This document shows, piece after piece, positions 28,963-37,873 of a DNA stretch of 64,000 nt (positions within the stretch are counted from its first letter, which is position 1; every line of letters starts with the position of its first letter). The translations under genes and the position numbers were made by a program. The stretch comes from Arthrobacter sp. ATA002 (lineage in GTDB: Bacteria > Actinomycetota > Actinomycetes > Actinomycetales > Micrococcaceae). The stretch is taken from NCBI RefSeq assembly GCF_026898095.1, contig NZ_CP114015.1:2852001-2916000 (forward strand), given 5' to 3'. Below the pieces are notes generated by a model. The model was not told the origin of the DNA and did no database searches. It saw nothing but the letters and a program-made list of their open reading frames with translations.

Positions 28963-30160
28963 GCGTTGCCTCCCTTGTCGTCGATGCCCACGGGGTCGGT
29001 GCCGTGCACCTGGACGGGGTGCGACCCGTCCTCTTCCGTGCCGTACGCGGCGAGGTAGCGCGCGTATTCCTCCTGCTGGTTCTCCAGCCAGGAGTTCGGT
29101 TCGGCGTACACATGCGCGAAAACGTCCAGGGCCGGCGGCGGCGCCATGCCAATGCAGGAGGCACGGAGCTCGGCGGCAACGGCGTCGGCATGGGCACTTA
29201 CGGCGCCGGCGAACTCGTCAGTGAACAGTCCGTCGGCCCGCAGCAGGGCTTCCACCCGGCTGATCGGATCCTTGGCCCGCCATTCCTCCAGCTCCCCGGC
29301 GCCGCGGTAACGGGTGGGGTCATCCGCGGTGGTGTGCGGGCCCATCCGGTAGGTCACGGCCTCGATGAAGCTCGGTCCTCCCCGCTGCGCGCCCGGTCCA
29401 GGGCTTCGCGGGTCACGGCCATCACGGCCAGGACATCATTGCCGTCGACGCGCACCGAGGGAATGCCGAAGCCCGGGGCCCGGTTGGCGATCGGCACCTG
29501 CGCCTGCAGCCCCACCGGCTCGGAGATGGCCCACTGGTTGTTGGAGCAGAAAAAGACCACCGGTGTGTGGAAACTGGCGGCAAAGACCATCGCCTCATTC
29601 ACGTCGCCCTGGCTGGTGGCGCCGTCCCCGAAATAGGTGATGACGGCGTCGTCGGTTCCGTCCGCCACCACGCCCATGCCGTAGCCGGCGGCGTGCAGGG
29701 CCTGGGCGCCGATAATGACCTGAGTGGGAGCCATGTTCACGCTGTACGGATCCCAGCCGGCCGCCGCGTTGCCGCGCCAGACCCGCATCAAGGATTCCGG
29801 GTCCACCCCGCGGCACCAGGCCACGCCGTTCTCCCGGTAGCTGCCGAACACGAAGTCACTGGGCCGCAGGGTGCGGGCGGAGCCGATTTGCGCGGCCTCC
29901 TGCCCCAGCAGCGGCGGCCACAGCCCGAGCTGGCCCTGGCGCTGCAGCGCGGTGGCCTCGGTGTCGATCCGGCGGATCACCACCATGTCCTCGTAAAGGC
30001 TGCGCAGCTGGTCGGGGCCGACGTCGTTAACCCAGTGGTCGTAGGAGGACGTCACGCGGGAACCGTCGGGGCGGATCAGCTGGACGTAGGGGCCGGCAGC
30101 GGTGGCGCCGGCGCCGTGAGGGGGTCGAACAGGAGTATGCAGAGACACGTCGGTACGCAT
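28959..30160 (-). CDS. bkdA: Branched-chain 2-oxoacid dehydrogenase E1 component, alpha subunit (frameshifted)
   Basis: E1alpha carries the thiamine-diphosphate motif: YFGDGATSQGDVNEAMVFAA (GDG...NN-type) followed by FFCSNNQWAISEP. Upstream are YEDMVVIRRIDTEATALQRQ and the LGQEAAQIGSARTL region. The frame breaks at about 29375, where GEG-PSF would need one more G; the C-terminus continues as FIEAVTYRMGPHTTADDPTRY to GIDDKGGNA. The ATG at 30160 is the first of the bkd operon. It faces a divergent Lrp-type regulator across 165 bases. Confidence 0.93.
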
Positions 30161-30325
30161 CCTTCCGTGTTGGGCCCCAGGGATGGCGGGACCGAACCGA
30201 TGCCCGGGCGCCGTTACCCGGATACTGTGACCCTACTCACACTCATCATGCGGCACAACCACACGGTAAATCATTGAGCATTGTGCCCTGCATCCGGCGA
30301 TGAGCCCGTGCTAATCTTTCGCACT

Positions 30326-30825
30326 ATGCCTTTCCTGGACAGCACCGACACCCGGCTCCTGCTTGCCCTGGCGAAGGACCCGCGGCGCTCCGTGGTGGCC
30401 CTGGCCGCCGTTCTGGGGATTTCCCGCAACACCGTCCAGGCCCGGCTGGCGCAGCTGGAGACAAAGGCGGTGTTCCTGTCCTTCGAGCGCAGGATCAGCC
30501 CCGCAGCCCTGGGCTATCCGCTGATGGCGTTTGTGCACGTCCACGTCCAGCAGCAGCAACTCTCGGAGATCACGGCGCAGCTCGCACTGCTGCCCGAGGT
30601 CGTGGAGGCCCACGGCTTGACCGGCGACGCAGACATCCTGCTGCGGGTCGTGGCAGCCGACGCCGAGGACCTGTTCCGCGTCAACAAGGCAATCCTGGCG
30701 ATACCCGGCGTCGAGCGCTGCGACACCAATCTGGCCATGGGCGAGCTGATTCCGTTCCGGGTGGCCCCGCTGCTGCAGCGCGGGGATCCCGGGACGGCGG
30801 CGCTGCGGCCGCGCCCGGCACCTAA
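30326..30825 (+). CDS. Lrp/AsnC family transcriptional regulator (C-terminus uncertain)
   Basis: A leucine-responsive regulator. The helix-turn-helix is at about residues 15-45 (RRSVVALAAVLGISRNTVQARLAQLE, given in part), and the RAM effector-binding domain follows (FVHVHVQ, VEAHGLTGDADILLRVV, GVERCDTNLAM). It is divergent from the bkd genes and so is a likely BkdR-type regulator. The frame does not stop where the family normally ends. It would run through a strong terminator hairpin into antisense sequence, so a late one-base indel is likely. The end given is the TAA of the neighbouring frame at 30823-30825 and is tentative. GCACAA and TTGTGC half-sites at 30253 and 30281 lie in the divergent region. 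Confidence 0.82.
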
Positions 30826-30938
30826 TATTCCCGCCCGTTCCGGGCCCGGCGCGGGAAGCCCTTCCGGGCCCGGCGGGAAGCCCACCCGGACCGGCGCGGG
30901 CCGCCCACCCGGCCCGGCGCAGTACTGCCGGAACACGG

Positions 30939-30972
30939 GCTGGGGCCCCGCACCGAAGTGCGGGGCCCCAGC
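30939..30972. terminator. Bidirectional terminator between lrp and symporter gene
   Basis: Perfect 15-bp arms GCTGGGGCCCCGCAC / GTGCGGGGCCCCAGC around a CGAA tetraloop, placed between the converging lrp (plus) and symporter (minus) genes. T-runs are absent, so efficiency is inferred from the stem. Confidence 0.7.
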
Positions 30973-31030
30973 CGCCCGGCCGGCGGGAACCGGAGGCGCG
31001 GTAACGAGTTGGTGCGGTGCTGCGGTGTAC

Positions 31031-32656
31031 CTAGTGGTCCACCGCTTTCTCCGCGCCGACGCCGGTCAGCGAACGGACTTCCATTTCCGCCTGCTTCTGC
31101 GGAGACTCGTCATCCTTGCCAACAACGGTGCCCAGCCAGCCCAGGAAGAACGCCAGCGGGATGGAGACCAGCCCCGGGTTGTTCAGCGGGAAGATGGAGA
31201 TGTCGATGCCCGACACCATGGAGGTCTCGGACCCGGAGAAGACCGGGGACAGGATGATCAGCAGGATGGCCGAACCCAGGCCGCCGTACATGCTCCAGAT
31301 GGCGCCCTGGGTGTTGAAGCGGCGCCAGTACAGCGAGTAAAGGATGGTGGGCAGGTTGGCGCTGGCGGCCACGGCGAAGGCCAGGGCAACCAGGAAGGCC
31401 ACGTTCTGCCCCTGGGCGCCGATTCCGCCGAGAATCGACACGACGCCGATGACGATCACCGTGCGGCGGGCCACCTTGACCTCGCCGTCCGCGTCCACTT
31501 TCCCCTTGCGGATGACGTTGGCGTAGATATCGTGGGCGAAGGACGCCGCCGCCGTGATGGTCAGGCCTGCCACTACGGCCAGAATTGTCGCGAAGGCCAC
31601 GGCCGCGATCAGCCCCAGAAGCACCGGCCCGCCGAGGGCGAAGGCCAGCAGCGGAGCCGCGGAGTTCACACCGCCGGGAGCGGAGGTAATGGTCTCGGCG
31701 GGAATCAGCGCAGCAGCCCCGTAGCCCAGGATCAGGGTGAACAGGTAGAAGATGCCGATCAGCCAGATGGCCCATACCACGGACCGCCGGGCTTCCTTGG
31801 CTGTGGGCACCGTGTAGAAGCGCATCAGCACGTGCGGCAGGGCGGCGGTACCCAGCACCAGCGCCATGCCCAGTGACACGAAGTCCAACCGGGTGATGTC
31901 GCTCTTGCCGTACTGCAGGCCCGGGTTGAGAAGCTCCGGGTTGCCGGACATTTCCACCGCGGAACCCAGCAGTTCGGACAGGTTGAAGCCGTTGTTCGCC
32001 AGGACCCAGATGGTCATGATGCCCGCACCGGCAATAAGCAGGCAGGCCTTGATGATCTGCACCCAGGTGGTGCCCTTCATGCCGCCGATCAGTACGTAGA
32101 TGATCATCAGTGCGCCGACCACGGTGATGACCAGGGACTGGCCGATCGTCGAGTCGATGCCCATCAGCAGGGACACGAGCCCGCCGGCGCCGGCCATTTG
32201 GGCCAGCAGGTAGAAGAAGCAGACGGCCAGCGTGGTGATGGCGGCCGCGATCCGGACCGGACGCTGCTTCAGGCGGAAGGACAGCACGTCGGCCATGGTG
32301 AACTTGCCCGTGTTGCGCAACATTTCGGCCACCAGCAGCAGTGCCACCAGCCAGGCCACCAGGAAGCCGATGGAGTACAGGAAGCCGTCATAGCCGTTGA
32401 TGGCGATGGCGCCCACGATACCCAGGAACGATGCCGCCGACAGGTAGTCACCGGCGATGGCGGTGCCGTTCTGCGGCCCGGTGAAGGACCGGCCGGCGGC
32501 GTAGTAGTCCGCCGCCGTCTTGTTGTTGCGGCTGGCCCGGAGCACGACGATGAGCGTCACCGCCACAAACAGGCCGAAGATCAGCATGTTCAGCCAGCCG
32601 GTTTCCCGGACGGCCTCGGCGGACACCTCGGCCGCCGTGATGTTTACCGTGCTCAT
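31031..32656 (-). CDS. Cation/monocarboxylate (acetate-type) symporter, SSS family
   Basis: A 541-residue sodium:solute symporter with about 13 membrane segments, closest in pattern to ActP/MctC transporters for acetate, pyruvate or propionate. Conserved stretches are AADYYAAGRSFTGPQNGTAI, AGDYLSAASFLGIVGAIA, IGGMKGTTWVQIIKA and GTAALPHVLMRFYTVP. The ATG overlaps the stop of the upstream DUF485 gene (ATGA), the usual DUF485-symporter pair. A LytS/LytTR two-component system is divergent from this pair. Confidence 0.92.
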   Translation of the reverse strand: MSTVNITAAEVSAEAVRETGWLNMLIFGLFVAVTLIVVLRASRNNKTAADYYAAGRSFTGPQNGTAIAGDYLSAASFLGIVGAIAINGYDGFLYSIGFLVAWLVALLLVAEMLRNTGKFTMADVLSFRLKQRPVRIAAAITTLAVCFFYLLAQMAGAGGLVSLLMGIDSTIGQSLVITVVGALMIIYVLIGGMKGTTWVQIIKACLLIAGAGIMTIWVLANNGFNLSELLGSAVEMSGNPELLNPGLQYGKSDITRLDFVSLGMALVLGTAALPHVLMRFYTVPTAKEARRSVVWAIWLIGIFYLFTLILGYGAAALIPAETITSAPGGVNSAAPLLAFALGGPVLLGLIAAVAFATILAVVAGLTITAAASFAHDIYANVIRKGKVDADGEVKVARRTVIVIGVVSILGGIGAQGQNVAFLVALAFAVAASANLPTILYSLYWRRFNTQGAIWSMYGGLGSAILLIILSPVFSGSETSMVSGIDISIFPLNNPGLVSIPLAFFLGWLGTVVGKDDESPQKQAEMEVRSLTGVGAEKAVDH

Positions 32657-33024
32657 TTGGTCTCCTCCGGACGGCTGACGCCCTTGGCCTCAAGTTTTTC
32701 GCGCAGGTCCGCGGCAATGGGATCCATCCGGCGGTTGGCGTAGCTGACGTACCACATGGTGATGCCGAAGGTCGTGACAAACTGCCCCAGACCCAGGAGC
32801 AGCCCGATGTTGATGTTTCCCCAGACCGGGGTGGACATGAAGTCATGGGCGTAGTCGGCCAGCAGCACATACGCGAAGTACCAGAGCAGGAACACCACGG
32901 CCATCGGGAAAATGAAGCTGCGCTGCCGTTTCCGCAGCTCCTGCAGCTCGGGAGATTTCTGAACCTCCGTGAAGTCGACCGGCGCCGCATGGGCGCCTGA
33001 GCCGGTGGATTGTTGTTTTGCCAT
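32653..33024 (-). CDS. DUF485 domain-containing inner membrane protein
   Basis: A 123-residue membrane protein with two hydrophobic segments (FPMAVVFLLWYFAYVLLADY and IGLLLGLGQFVTTFGITMWY) and the DUF485 motif LQELRKRQRSFIFP. Genes of this family (YjcH in E. coli) are almost always translationally coupled to an acetate-type symporter, as here. The ATG at 33024 is preceded by GGAGGA. A CRP-like palindrome lies 78 bases upstream. Confidence 0.92.
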   Translation of the reverse strand: MAKQQSTGSGAHAAPVDFTEVQKSPELQELRKRQRSFIFPMAVVFLLWYFAYVLLADYAHDFMSTPVWGNINIGLLLGLGQFVTTFGITMWYVSYANRRMDPIAADLREKLEAKGVSRPEETK

Positions 33025-33101
33025 CGCTCCTCCTTGAGTTGGGCACGTCCCGGCAGCTGCCTCCAGGGCAAGCCGGCTACGGACAGCACGTATGTACACA
33101 A

Positions 33102-33117
33102 TGTGATCAGCATCACC
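33102..33117 (-). promoter_or_regulatory. CRP/GlxR-like binding site upstream of DUF485-symporter operon
   Basis: TGTGATCAGCATCACC fits the CRP-family consensus TGTGA-N6-TCACA at nine of ten fixed positions. It lies in the region shared by the symporter operon and the histidine kinase gene, and overlaps a plausible extended -10 (TGTGTACATA on the minus strand). This is inferred from motif only. Confidence 0.45.
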
Positions 33118-33246
33118 CTGCTACGAATGGCGCCCGCGCACCATATTCCCCGCCGCGGCTTCGCTGAACGGTCCCTCCCCTGCGGTGAGCGGTGGCACGG
33201 CCGGCCGTGAGCGGTGCTCCGCCCTGCTGCGGTTAGGCTAAAGGGC

Positions 33247-34444
33247 ATGTTCAGCCCAGCCGTCGACGTCGCCGTGATCTGCGCCGTCGCCGTCCTCACC
33301 GTGGCCCTGGTCGCCGCACTGGGCCACCGCCTCACCCGGTCCCAGCGCGACCTCGGGTCCGACCGGGAACGGGCCGTCCACTCCGCCCTGCACACTGCCA
33401 GCCTCGCGTCCCGCCACCTCCGCGCCGGCCTCACCCCTTCGGGGGCCAGCAAGGCCGGGCGGCATCTGCGCGCCCTGCTGGGCTGCGACACGCTGGTCCT
33501 GGCCGACGCCGCCGCGGTCCTGGCCTGGGAAGGATCGCTGCCGGACACCCCGGACTCACGTGCGCGGCTGCTGGAGGCCTCACGCACGGTGCTGGAGAGT
33601 GGACGGACCAAAGTCTTCCGCGGCGCGTCCCTGCGTTCGCTGGGGATCGACGACGACGGCGGTCGGCAGCTGCTGGTGTGCCCGCTGCAAGTGAACAACC
33701 AGACGGTGGGCACCCTTGGCGTCTTCACCCCCTCGGTCAGCGCCGGGCTGGTCCGCGCGGCGAATGACGTTGCAGCCTGGGTGGCCGGACAGGTGGAACT
33801 GGCCGAGCTGGACACCTCCCGCACCATGCTGATGGAGGCCGAGGTACGCGCCCTGCGGGCACAGATCAGCCCGCATTTCATCTACAACTCGCTCAACGCC
33901 ATTGCTTCCTACATCACCACCGATCCGGTGCGGGCCGGGAGCTGGTGGTCGAGTTTGCCGATTTCACCCGTTACACCTTTCGCCGCAGCGGCAACTTCAC
34001 CACCGTGGCGGAGGAGCTGCAGGCCATCGACCGGTATCTGCTGCTGGAGCGGGCACGCTTCGGCGACCGCCTGAAAATCAGCCTGCAGATTGGCCCGGAG
34101 GTCCTGGGCACCGTGATCCCGTTCCTTTCGCTGCAGCCGCTGGTGGAAAACTCGGTGCGGCACGGACTGGAGGCCGGCGAGGGCCACATCACGATCACGG
34201 CGAGCGACGCCGGGACGCTGGCCGTCATCACGGTCGAAGACAACGGCACGGGCATGGATCCGGACTACCTGCGCGCCGTGCTGGCCGGCCATGCCGAGGG
34301 CGACCACGTGGGGCTGCGGAATGTCGATGTCCGGCTGCGGCAGGTCTACGGCGATGACCATGGGCTGGTCATCGACACGGCGCCGGCGCCGGAATCCTCA
34401 TCACCATGCACATCCCCAAGTCGCAACCGGGCCACAGTACGTAA
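33247..34444 (+). CDS. LytS-type sensor histidine kinase (two frameshifts)
   Basis: A sensor kinase of about 400 residues. One N-terminal membrane helix (VAVICAVAVLTVALVAALG) is followed by a GAF-like domain (LLGCDTLVLADAAAVLAWEG), a His-kinase domain with the phosphorylation motif ISPHFIYNSLNAIASY, and an ATPase domain with FLSLQPLVENSVRHGLEAG (N box) and VEDNGTGM. Breaks occur at about 33936, where one C is missing in GCCGGG, and at about 34390, where one G is missing. Restoring both gives an end at TAA 34442-34444 (GILITMHIPKSQPGHST). The response regulator starts 19 bases later. Kinases of this class often sense pyruvate or related acids and control symporters, as in BtsS/BtsR. Confidence 0.88.
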
Positions 34445-34463
34445 ATCTTGTAACCTGTTTCAC

Positions 34464-35231
34464 ATGTCCGCACCTGCCAAAACCCCGCCGCGGCCGATTT
34501 CCGTGGTGGTTGTCGATGATGAGCTCCCCGCCGTAAACGAGCTGGCTTTCCTGCTTGGCCGCGACTCCCGGGTGGGCGAGGTGCACCGGGCGTCCAGCGG
34601 CGCGGAGGCGCTGCGTGCCATCGCGGCCGGCCCGGTGGATGCGGTGTTCCTGGACATCCATATGCCCGCACTGTCCGGCCTGGACATCGCCCGCGCCCTG
34701 TCCGGGAGGGAACGGTCCCCGGCCGTAGTGTTCGTGACCGCCGACGAGGAACAGGCGCTGGCTGCCTTCGACCTGGCGGCGGTGGACTACCTGCTCAAGC
34801 CCGTCCGTCCGGAACGGCTGGCGGAATCGGTCCGGCGCATCTGCGACCTCGCGGCCGAGGCCACCGGCGGCGACGGCGACGGCGGCAGCCCCGACGTCGT
34901 CAGCGTGGTGCAGGGAGGCACCACCCGGCTCATCCGCCGCGACGACATCCGCTATGTGCAGGCGCAGGGCGACTATGCCCGCCTCCACACCGCCGATGCC
35001 TCCTACCTGGTCCGGGTACCGCTGACTGATTTGGAAGAGCAGTGGGCGGAGGCCGGCTTCGTCCGCATCCACCGCTCCTATCTGGTGTCGCGCTCCTACA
35101 TCCGCCAGGTGCGCGTGGCCGGGGGCCGGGCCAGCATCAGTGTCGGTTCGGCGGAGCTGCCGGTCAGCCGCCGCCACCTGCCCGGGGTGCGCAGTACGCT
35201 CGCCGCCAGCCGGGTGCGGCCCCGCGCATGA
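34464..35231 (+). CDS. LytTR-type response regulator
   Basis: A 255-residue regulator. The receiver domain has the acidic pair in VVVDDELPAVNELAFL, the phospho-acceptor Asp in VFLDIHMPALSGLD and the lysine in YLLKPVRPERL. The C-terminal LytTR DNA-binding domain has IRYVQAQGDYARLHT and FVRIHRSYLVSRSYI. It directly follows the LytS-type kinase; the long joined frame across both is an artefact of the kinase frameshift. ATG 34464 is preceded by a normal gap. It probably controls the flanking symporter genes, inferred from context. Confidence 0.93.
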   Translation: MSAPAKTPPRPISVVVVDDELPAVNELAFLLGRDSRVGEVHRASSGAEALRAIAAGPVDAVFLDIHMPALSGLDIARALSGRERSPAVVFVTADEEQALAAFDLAAVDYLLKPVRPERLAESVRRICDLAAEATGGDGDGGSPDVVSVVQGGTTRLIRRDDIRYVQAQGDYARLHTADASYLVRVPLTDLEEQWAEAGFVRIHRSYLVSRSYIRQVRVAGGRASISVGSAELPVSRRHLPGVRSTLAASRVRPRA

Positions 35232-35310
35232 CCCGGGACGTTCCGCACTTCCCGGACCGAACCCCGGACACCCGCAGCGGGTCCGGGTCACCGCTCCGCG
35301 CTCCGCCCCG

Positions 35311-37116
35311 GTGTCCGCTGACTCCTACCCGGTGTCCCGGGAGCTGGATGAACAAACCGAAGTCGGTGAGCTCTTCATCGGATCCCTCATCCGCTCCCAG
35401 CTGCGTTTAGCCCTGGTCGTGGCCGGCGGCTTTCTCCTGATCCTCCTGGGTGTTCCGGTGCTCCTGGCCTTCCTGCCGGTCATCGCCGACCTGACGCTGT
35501 TCACCGTGCCGGCGCCCTGGATCCTGCTGGGGATCGGTGTGTATCCCCTGGTCATCATCTGCGGAGCGCTGTATGTCCGCAGCGCCGCCCGCAATGAGCA
35601 GCGGTTCCTGGACCTGGTCGATGATGCCCAGGCACGCCGGGGCTGCCGCGTGAACCCGGCCGCCGGCTATGCCGCCCTGGCAGCGGTAGCGGCCGCGACC
35701 CTGCTGATCGGGGTCTACGGGCTGCGCATCTCGCGGACCACCGGTGACTTCTACGTCGCGTCCCGGACCGTGCGGCCGTGGTGGAATGCCTCGGCGATCG
35801 GCGGCGAGTACCTCTCGGCGGCCAGCTTCCTCGGTGTGGCCGGGCTGATCCTGGTTTCGGGCGTGGACGCGCTCTGGTTCCCCATCGGCTACACGGCCGG
35901 GTATCTGATGCTGCTGCTCTTTGTGGCCGCGCCGCTGCGCCGTTCGGGCGCGTACACGATTCCGGACTTCGCCCAGGTCCGGCTGGAGTCCCTGGCCGTC
36001 CGCCGGATCACCAGCCTGCTGGTGATCGCCGTCGGCTGGCTGTACATTGTGCCGCAGCTGCACGGTGCTGCACTTACCATCGGCATCACCACCGGGTTGC
36101 CCGGCTGGGTGGGATCGGTGGCGGTAGTGGTGGTGGTCTGCCTAAGCGTGGTCACCGGCGGAATGCGGTCCATCACCTTCGTGCAGGCCTTCCAGTACTG
36201 GCTCAAGCTGGCCGCCATTGCCGTGCCCGTGTTGTTTGTCCTGTTCCGGCTGTCGTCAAACGGACTGCCGTGGACGGACGGCGGCGCCGCGTTCACTGCG
36301 GCGCTGAATCCGGAGACCCATGCGTCCCTGTACCGGAACATTTCACTGAGCATTGCGCTGCTCTGCGGAACGCTGGGCCTGCCGCACGTGCTGGTGCGCT
36401 TCTATACAAACCCGGACGGGCCGTCGGCGCGGCGGACCACACTGATTGTGCTGGGACTGCTGTCCCTGTTCTATGTCTTTCCGATCATCTACGGGGTCCT
36501 TGGCCGCGTCTATACCCCCGAGCTTGCTGCCGGCGGGGCGGACTCCACGGTGCTGCTGCTGCCCGGGCGGGTCTTTGACGGCGCAGTGGGGGATTTGTTG
36601 TCGGCGCTGGTCACGGCCGGAGCGTTCGCCGCGTTCCTGTCCACCACCAGCGGGCTGGTGGTGTCCCTGGCCGGAGTGGTCAGCCAGCAATTCTTCCGCG
36701 GCAGTGTGGGCGGGTTCCGGCTCTCGGCCATACTGGCCGCCGTCGTGCCCCTGGGCCTGGCACTGCTGACCAGTTCGCAGGCGCTGGCCGGAAGCGTGGG
36801 AATGGTCTTTGCGTTCACCGCATCGACGCTGTGCCCGCTGCTGGTGCTCGGCATCTGGTGGCGCGGCCTCACGTCCCGCGGTGCGGTGTCGGGCATGGCG
36901 ACCGGCGCAGTCCTCTGCGGCGGGGCGATGGTGGCCGGGGGCGTGCTAGCCGCGCTGGGCCGGCACGTCCCGGTGTGGCTGGAACAGCCGGCGGCGTGGA
37001 CGGTGCCGGCGGCCTTCGCGGTGACCGTGGCGGTATCCCGGCTGCGTCCGGACCTGGCCCCGGCCGGCGCCGCCAAGATCCTGGCCCGGCTGCATACCCC
37101 GGAGCGGCGGCACTAA
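35311..37116 (+). CDS. Sodium:solute symporter with N-terminal DUF485-like domain
   Basis: A membrane protein of about 600 residues. The first 110 residues (GELFIGSLIRSQLRLALVV, two hydrophobic segments, VRSAARNEQRFLDLVDD) look like DUF485. The SSS transporter core then follows: DFYVASRTVRPWWNASAIGG, GEYLSAASFLGVAGLILVS, VTGGMRSITFVQAFQYWLK and GTLGLPHVLVRFYTNP. It therefore seems to be a natural fusion of the two proteins that are encoded separately at 31031-33024. Start is uncertain: GTG 35311 gives VSADSYPVSRELDEQ, close to the regulator stop. Substrate is probably a monocarboxylate. Confidence 0.85.
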   Translation: MSADSYPVSRELDEQTEVGELFIGSLIRSQLRLALVVAGGFLLILLGVPVLLAFLPVIADLTLFTVPAPWILLGIGVYPLVIICGALYVRSAARNEQRFLDLVDDAQARRGCRVNPAAGYAALAAVAAATLLIGVYGLRISRTTGDFYVASRTVRPWWNASAIGGEYLSAASFLGVAGLILVSGVDALWFPIGYTAGYLMLLLFVAAPLRRSGAYTIPDFAQVRLESLAVRRITSLLVIAVGWLYIVPQLHGAALTIGITTGLPGWVGSVAVVVVVCLSVVTGGMRSITFVQAFQYWLKLAAIAVPVLFVLFRLSSNGLPWTDGGAAFTAALNPETHASLYRNISLSIALLCGTLGLPHVLVRFYTNPDGPSARRTTLIVLGLLSLFYVFPIIYGVLGRVYTPELAAGGADSTVLLLPGRVFDGAVGDLLSALVTAGAFAAFLSTTSGLVVSLAGVVSQQFFRGSVGGFRLSAILAAVVPLGLALLTSSQALAGSVGMVFAFTASTLCPLLVLGIWWRGLTSRGAVSGMATGAVLCGGAMVAGGVLAALGRHVPVWLEQPAAWTVPAAFAVTVAVSRLRPDLAPAGAAKILARLHTPERRH

Positions 37117-37148
37117 ACCGCGGCCGCCAGCGTGGCTGCCGGGTACAG

Positions 37149-37778
37149 CTAGAGGCGGCCTGACGCCCCTCGATGCCGGCGGCCATTGCTGCCGGCAGGC
37201 TGGTCGATGGAGGCCATGAGTTCGACTACCCGGTCCAGGAACGTGTCCACCTGCGTCTCCTCGTATCCGTCGGCGCCCTTGGCCTCACGGAAGACCGCGC
37301 GGCGGACCACGTCCACGCTCAGCGGCTTGTCATTCTCGAAGTAGCCCAGCAGCTCGTTGCACAGGGCATCGACGTCCTCGACGTTGTAGCTGGGCACCTT
37401 GCGCCTGCTGGGACGGCGGAACCGCTCGCCCGGCTTGCGGTGCAGCCGCGCACGCAGCACCGCCGAGGTGCGGCCGATCTGCAGCAGCCAGGCCTCTTCA
37501 CCCTTCTCCTGGATCAACTCATCTCTTTCACGCTGCGCAAACACGTCCTCCAGCCGATCCAGCGCCGCATCCACGGCCTGGGGCTCGTAGCCGGCCTTCG
37601 CCGGGTCGAACGCCATGGAGCGGACGTTGCGGCTGGTGATGGGCTTTGCAGAGCTGCTTTCGGCGTTGTAGTAACTGCGTGCCTTCGCTAGAAACTCATC
37701 AACCTGGCGCGTGTTGTAGCCGTATTCCCGACGCCCCACACGCTGGAAAGGGGCGCTGGCCTGCCGCGCTTCGTCCAT
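37149..37778 (-). CDS. DivIVA domain-containing protein with three DivIVA-type motifs
   Basis: A 209-residue cytosolic protein. Three segments resemble the short N-terminal lipid-binding motif of DivIVA: FQRVGRREYGYNTRQVDEFL, the MAFDPAKAGYEPQAVDAALD segment, and AVFREAKGADGYEETQVDTF. Between them lies VPSYNVEDVDALCNELLGYF. It lacks the long coiled coil of true DivIVA/Wag31, so it is unlikely to be the polar growth scaffold. It sits directly after cdsA in the same direction. Its role is unknown; septum or pole association is a guess from the motif. Confidence 0.82.
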   Translation of the reverse strand: MDEARQASAPFQRVGRREYGYNTRQVDEFLAKARSYYNAESSSAKPITSRNVRSMAFDPAKAGYEPQAVDAALDRLEDVFAQRERDELIQEKGEEAWLLQIGRTSAVLRARLHRKPGERFRRPSRRKVPSYNVEDVDALCNELLGYFENDKPLSVDVVRRAVFREAKGADGYEETQVDTFLDRVVELMASIDQPAGSNGRRHRGASGRL

Positions 37779-37873
37779 GTCTTAACTGTTCCTCTATGGT
37801 CATGCCGCTTGTGTCGAGACTGTTTGGAAAATCTGTGAATATCCTACGTTGCCGCCTGCCGGGTCTTGTCGGG

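Noticed and set aside
30281..31876. A 531-codon frame continuing from lrp
   Set aside because: Beyond about codon 165 it crosses a 15-bp terminator and runs antisense to the symporter. Its length reflects a missing stop, not a fusion.
32448..33881. A 477-codon minus-strand frame opposite the sensor kinase
   Set aside because: It is antisense to the kinase and in a wrong frame over the DUF485 and symporter genes; composition is Arg/Ser-rich as expected for a shadow frame.
33945..35231. A kinase-response regulator fusion protein
   Set aside because: The joined frame appears only because one G is missing near 34390. With it restored, the kinase stops at 34444 and the regulator has its own ATG at 34464.
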